From assembly GCA_003661185.1 (NCBI GenBank), contig QMVQ01000022.1, positions 1 to 13,696 of the forward strand: a DNA stretch of 13,696 nt, in the 5' to 3' direction. The notes under the pieces are model-generated. The model saw nothing but the letters and a program-made list of their open reading frames with translations, had not been told where the DNA came from and did no database searches. This DNA comes from Candidatus Alkanophagales archaeon. Lineage in GTDB: Archaea; Halobacteriota; Syntropharchaeia; Alkanophagales; B39-G2. The position numbers and the translations under genes were made by a program. The stretch's first letter is position 1. Every line of letters begins with the position of its first letter. Of this stretch, positions 12,184 to 13,696 are shown one piece after another.

Positions 12184-13490
12184 TGTTCGCCTATTTTCGA
12201 AGCTTTTATAAAAAGCTGCGGCTCGGAACGCCACACGAACGTAAGGAATGAGAAAAATAGAAGCAGAATATTCAGAAGCGGAATTATCAAGAGCGAGGGG
12301 TCGCCGTCAGGGATGAAGCTCTTCGCATTCAAAACACGCAGCACATAACATAAGTTGAAAAAGAAAGTAACGGTCAGCCCAGCATAAATCGCCCATGACG
12401 CCCGCCGCCACAGTGCGAGCGCAAGGAACGCGAACGCCGGGAACAAATACCGCTCATGCATCCTCGTCATCGTCATAAAAAATGAGAAAAACATGAGAAA
12501 CGTCGAAAATGCAAGAATTTCAACTTCTGCAGGCTTTTCGTCCTCATCCTTCGGAAGTCGACGCCAGAGCGAGAAAAGCACAATGACTACAAGCATGCAG
12601 AACATCAGAACGCCGTAAGTCCTGTAGGAGAGCCACAGGAACTTCTGACCATCGGGCCTCCAAAAGCCCCCGAGGAAGAGTGCCCAGATGTTGTAAGCGT
12701 TTATTGAGGTGTAGGGGTAGCACTCGTAGCCCTCCGTGTAAATCTCGTTGAGAAACTCAGGGACGTTTGCGAGGCGATCTGCGAGACGTCCGCTGCCGTG
12801 CGGCGGCACGAACGGCACGACTAGCAAGAGACATACTGCAACAAAAACAAACGCCGAAAGTGTCAGCCGCAACACAAACTTCCGCCTTCGAGCCACGCTG
12901 AAAAAGCGTCTCGCAACGTAAATAAGCAGCGGCGGCAGTGCGACCACGCTTTGCGGCTTCGTGAGGACTGCAACAGCAAAGCTCGCCGCTGAGAGCTCAA
13001 GCCGTCCCTTTAGCACCAAAAAAAACGAAAGTACAGCAAAGAACGTGTAAATTGCATCCATCTGCCCCCAAACCGCAGCCTCAAAAATAATTGCTGGGTT
13101 AAAGGCATAGGCAGCAGTCGCAAATACAGCAAGCCGTTCGTCGTCGGAGGAACGCCGCAACATCGCAAATATCAGGGCGGCAGTCGCAACGTCGAAAATG
13201 TTCGCGGGCAACTTCACCACAAAGTGTGGCAAGCCCCAGAGGTTCAAAGCGGCGGCGATGCTCCCGAAAAGCCAGAAAACGTAGACGTTAAACGGAGGAT
13301 AATCGCTCCACGTCCGCTCGTAGAACGAAAACGGGTGCTCAGCGGCGACATGAAACCAGATCTTGAAGTCGTTCATATCGATATAGTAGCCATCGAACGG
13401 GAAGAGAAACAGCCTCAACGCAAAAGAGCACGCCAAAATCGGCATCAAAAAACGCAAGCCGCCTTTGCCAACGGAAAGCCGCAAACGCAT
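12180..13490 (-). CDS. GT-C fold membrane glycosyltransferase, Gpi18-like
   Basis: A 436-residue polytopic membrane protein with about 11-12 predicted helices, of the GT-C mannosyltransferase type related to Gpi18/COG5542. Diagnostic points are the acidic pair after helix 1 (YYIDMNDFKIW, 36-45, D38 and D41), SDYPPFNVYVFW (62-73), AAVWGQMDAIYTFFAVLSFF (138-157) and TKPQSVVALPPLL (177-189). It should use a lipid-phosphate sugar and act on an acceptor outside the membrane, for example in N-glycan or glycolipid building; donor and acceptor are not readable. The ATG at 13490 has GGTG about 7 nt upstream and lies 31 nt after the stop of the preceding fragment. A start at 13574 would overlap that reading frame. 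The C-terminal TGA overlaps the next ATG (ATGA). Confidence 0.85.
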   Translation of the reverse strand: MRLRLSVGKGGLRFLMPILACSFALRLFLFPFDGYYIDMNDFKIWFHVAAEHPFSFYERTWSDYPPFNVYVFWLFGSIAAALNLWGLPHFVVKLPANIFDVATAALIFAMLRRSSDDERLAVFATAAYAFNPAIIFEAAVWGQMDAIYTFFAVLSFFLVLKGRLELSAASFAVAVLTKPQSVVALPPLLIYVARRFFSVARRRKFVLRLTLSAFVFVAVCLLLVVPFVPPHGSGRLADRLANVPEFLNEIYTEGYECYPYTSINAYNIWALFLGGFWRPDGQKFLWLSYRTYGVLMFCMLVVIVLFSLWRRLPKDEDEKPAEVEILAFSTFLMFFSFFMTMTRMHERYLFPAFAFLALALWRRASWAIYAGLTVTFFFNLCYVLRVLNAKSFIPDGDPSLLIIPLLNILLLFFSFLTFVWRSEPQLFIKASKIGEQ

Positions 13491-13521
13491 AAGCACGCAC
13501 CGAATGCACACACGCCGCCCG

Positions 13522-13620
13522 CTACTCTTCCAGCCCGAAGCCTTTCCAAACGCCCTTAATCTCGATGCCAACATTTGCCTTCAGCATGTTCAGCCCCTCA
13601 AGCAGCTTCTTCGTCGAGTG
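13522..13620 (-). pseudogene. 3' end of an unidentified gene, cut by the putative mobile-element end
   Basis: On the minus strand a frame from 13620 to TAG at 13522 encodes about 32 residues (STKKLLEGLNMLKANVGIEI, then KGVWKGFGLEE). Nearly all third codon positions are G or C, as in the neighbouring genes, so this looks truly coding. It begins exactly where the omega-RNA-like end stops, so it may be the tail of a gene interrupted by an insertion. The frame also stays open through the hairpins to the window edge, so an intact longer gene cannot be excluded. The product is not recognised. Confidence 0.4.
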
Positions 13621-13696
13621 ACCTCCTCCCCGAGTCGGGGCTTCCACCGTGAAGCTTAAGAGGTTGGGGAGTGTGCAGGACGAACCTGCGCTCCCC
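13621..13696 (-). mobile_element. Putative right end / omega RNA region of an IS200/IS605 (IS1341-type) tnpB element
   Basis: Read on the minus strand from the window edge: GGGGAG (13696-13691), GCAGG (13689-13685), loop TTCGT, CCTGC (13679-13675), CTCCCC (13671-13666) form one long hairpin. About 25 nt later GGAAGCCCCGACTCGGGGAG contains a 13-nt inverted repeat (13640-13628), and the unit ends with GAGGTCAC at 13621. From general knowledge, archaeal tnpB elements end with a CCCCG...CGGGG hairpin framed by GGAAG and GGAGG.GTCAC, the 3' part of the omega RNA. The tnpB gene would lie beyond the window. The hairpins are seen; the element assignment is from pattern memory. Confidence 0.5.

Overview
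The window is archaeal. It encodes a class III signal pilin of the VSPV type, two KaiC/RAD55-like ATPases, a free-standing KEOPS kinase Bud32, a DUF35 zinc-ribbon partner of an archaeal thiolase, and a CX2CX2C iron-sulfur flavoprotein. Upstream regions carry TATA-like boxes, several leaders are very short, and Shine-Dalgarno sequences are of the GGTGA/GGTGG type. Gene content (anaerobe-type ThiC, Fe-S flavoprotein, CoA-ester enzymes, cysteine desulfurase) fits an anaerobic euryarchaeote, for example one of the alkane- or fatty-acid-oxidising relatives of methanogens or Archaeoglobi. The lineage is an inference; no rRNA is present.

Layout. (1) 161-2290, plus strand: a pilin followed by two KaiC-like ATPases. 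The first has lost its ATPase residues and the second is intact, so the group looks like a pilus or signalling module. (2) 2287-3561, minus: thiC, whose stop codon shares a TTAA with the stop of the convergent ATPase gene. (3) 3846-6383, minus: SCP2-type thiolase and DUF35 protein (tightly spaced), then a crotonase-family hydratase with its own promoter. (4) 6430-6744: about 315 bp with no supported gene. (5) 6745-8795, minus: truA and a cysteine desulfurase, translationally coupled. (6) about 8800-10045: an AT-rich island with a possible 39-residue ORF, an EXO5/Cas4-like Fe-S nuclease, and two perfect 31-bp direct repeats separated by 36 bp in front of bud32. (7) 10084-10731, plus: bud32, ending at a hairpin shared with the convergent flavoprotein gene. 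(8) 10771-13490, minus: Gpi18-like GT-C glycosyltransferase, two-CBS protein and iron-sulfur flavoprotein, with an ATGA overlap between the first two. (9) 13522-13696, minus: a gene 3' end joined directly to two stacked hairpins that resemble the right end (omega RNA region) of an IS200/IS605-IS1341 tnpB element.

Three tRNA-modification functions lie within 4 kb: TruA (pseudouridine 38-40), a cysteine desulfurase (sulfur donor for thiolation and Fe-S clusters) and Bud32 (t6A). The thiolase and DUF35 pair resembles the archaeal acetoacetyl-CoA thiolase assembly, but HMG-CoA synthase is absent and a crotonase follows, which points to beta-oxidation-like chemistry. The most notable non-genic signals are the CRISPR-sized repeat pair beside the Cas4-like nuclease and the omega-RNA-like edge at the right end.
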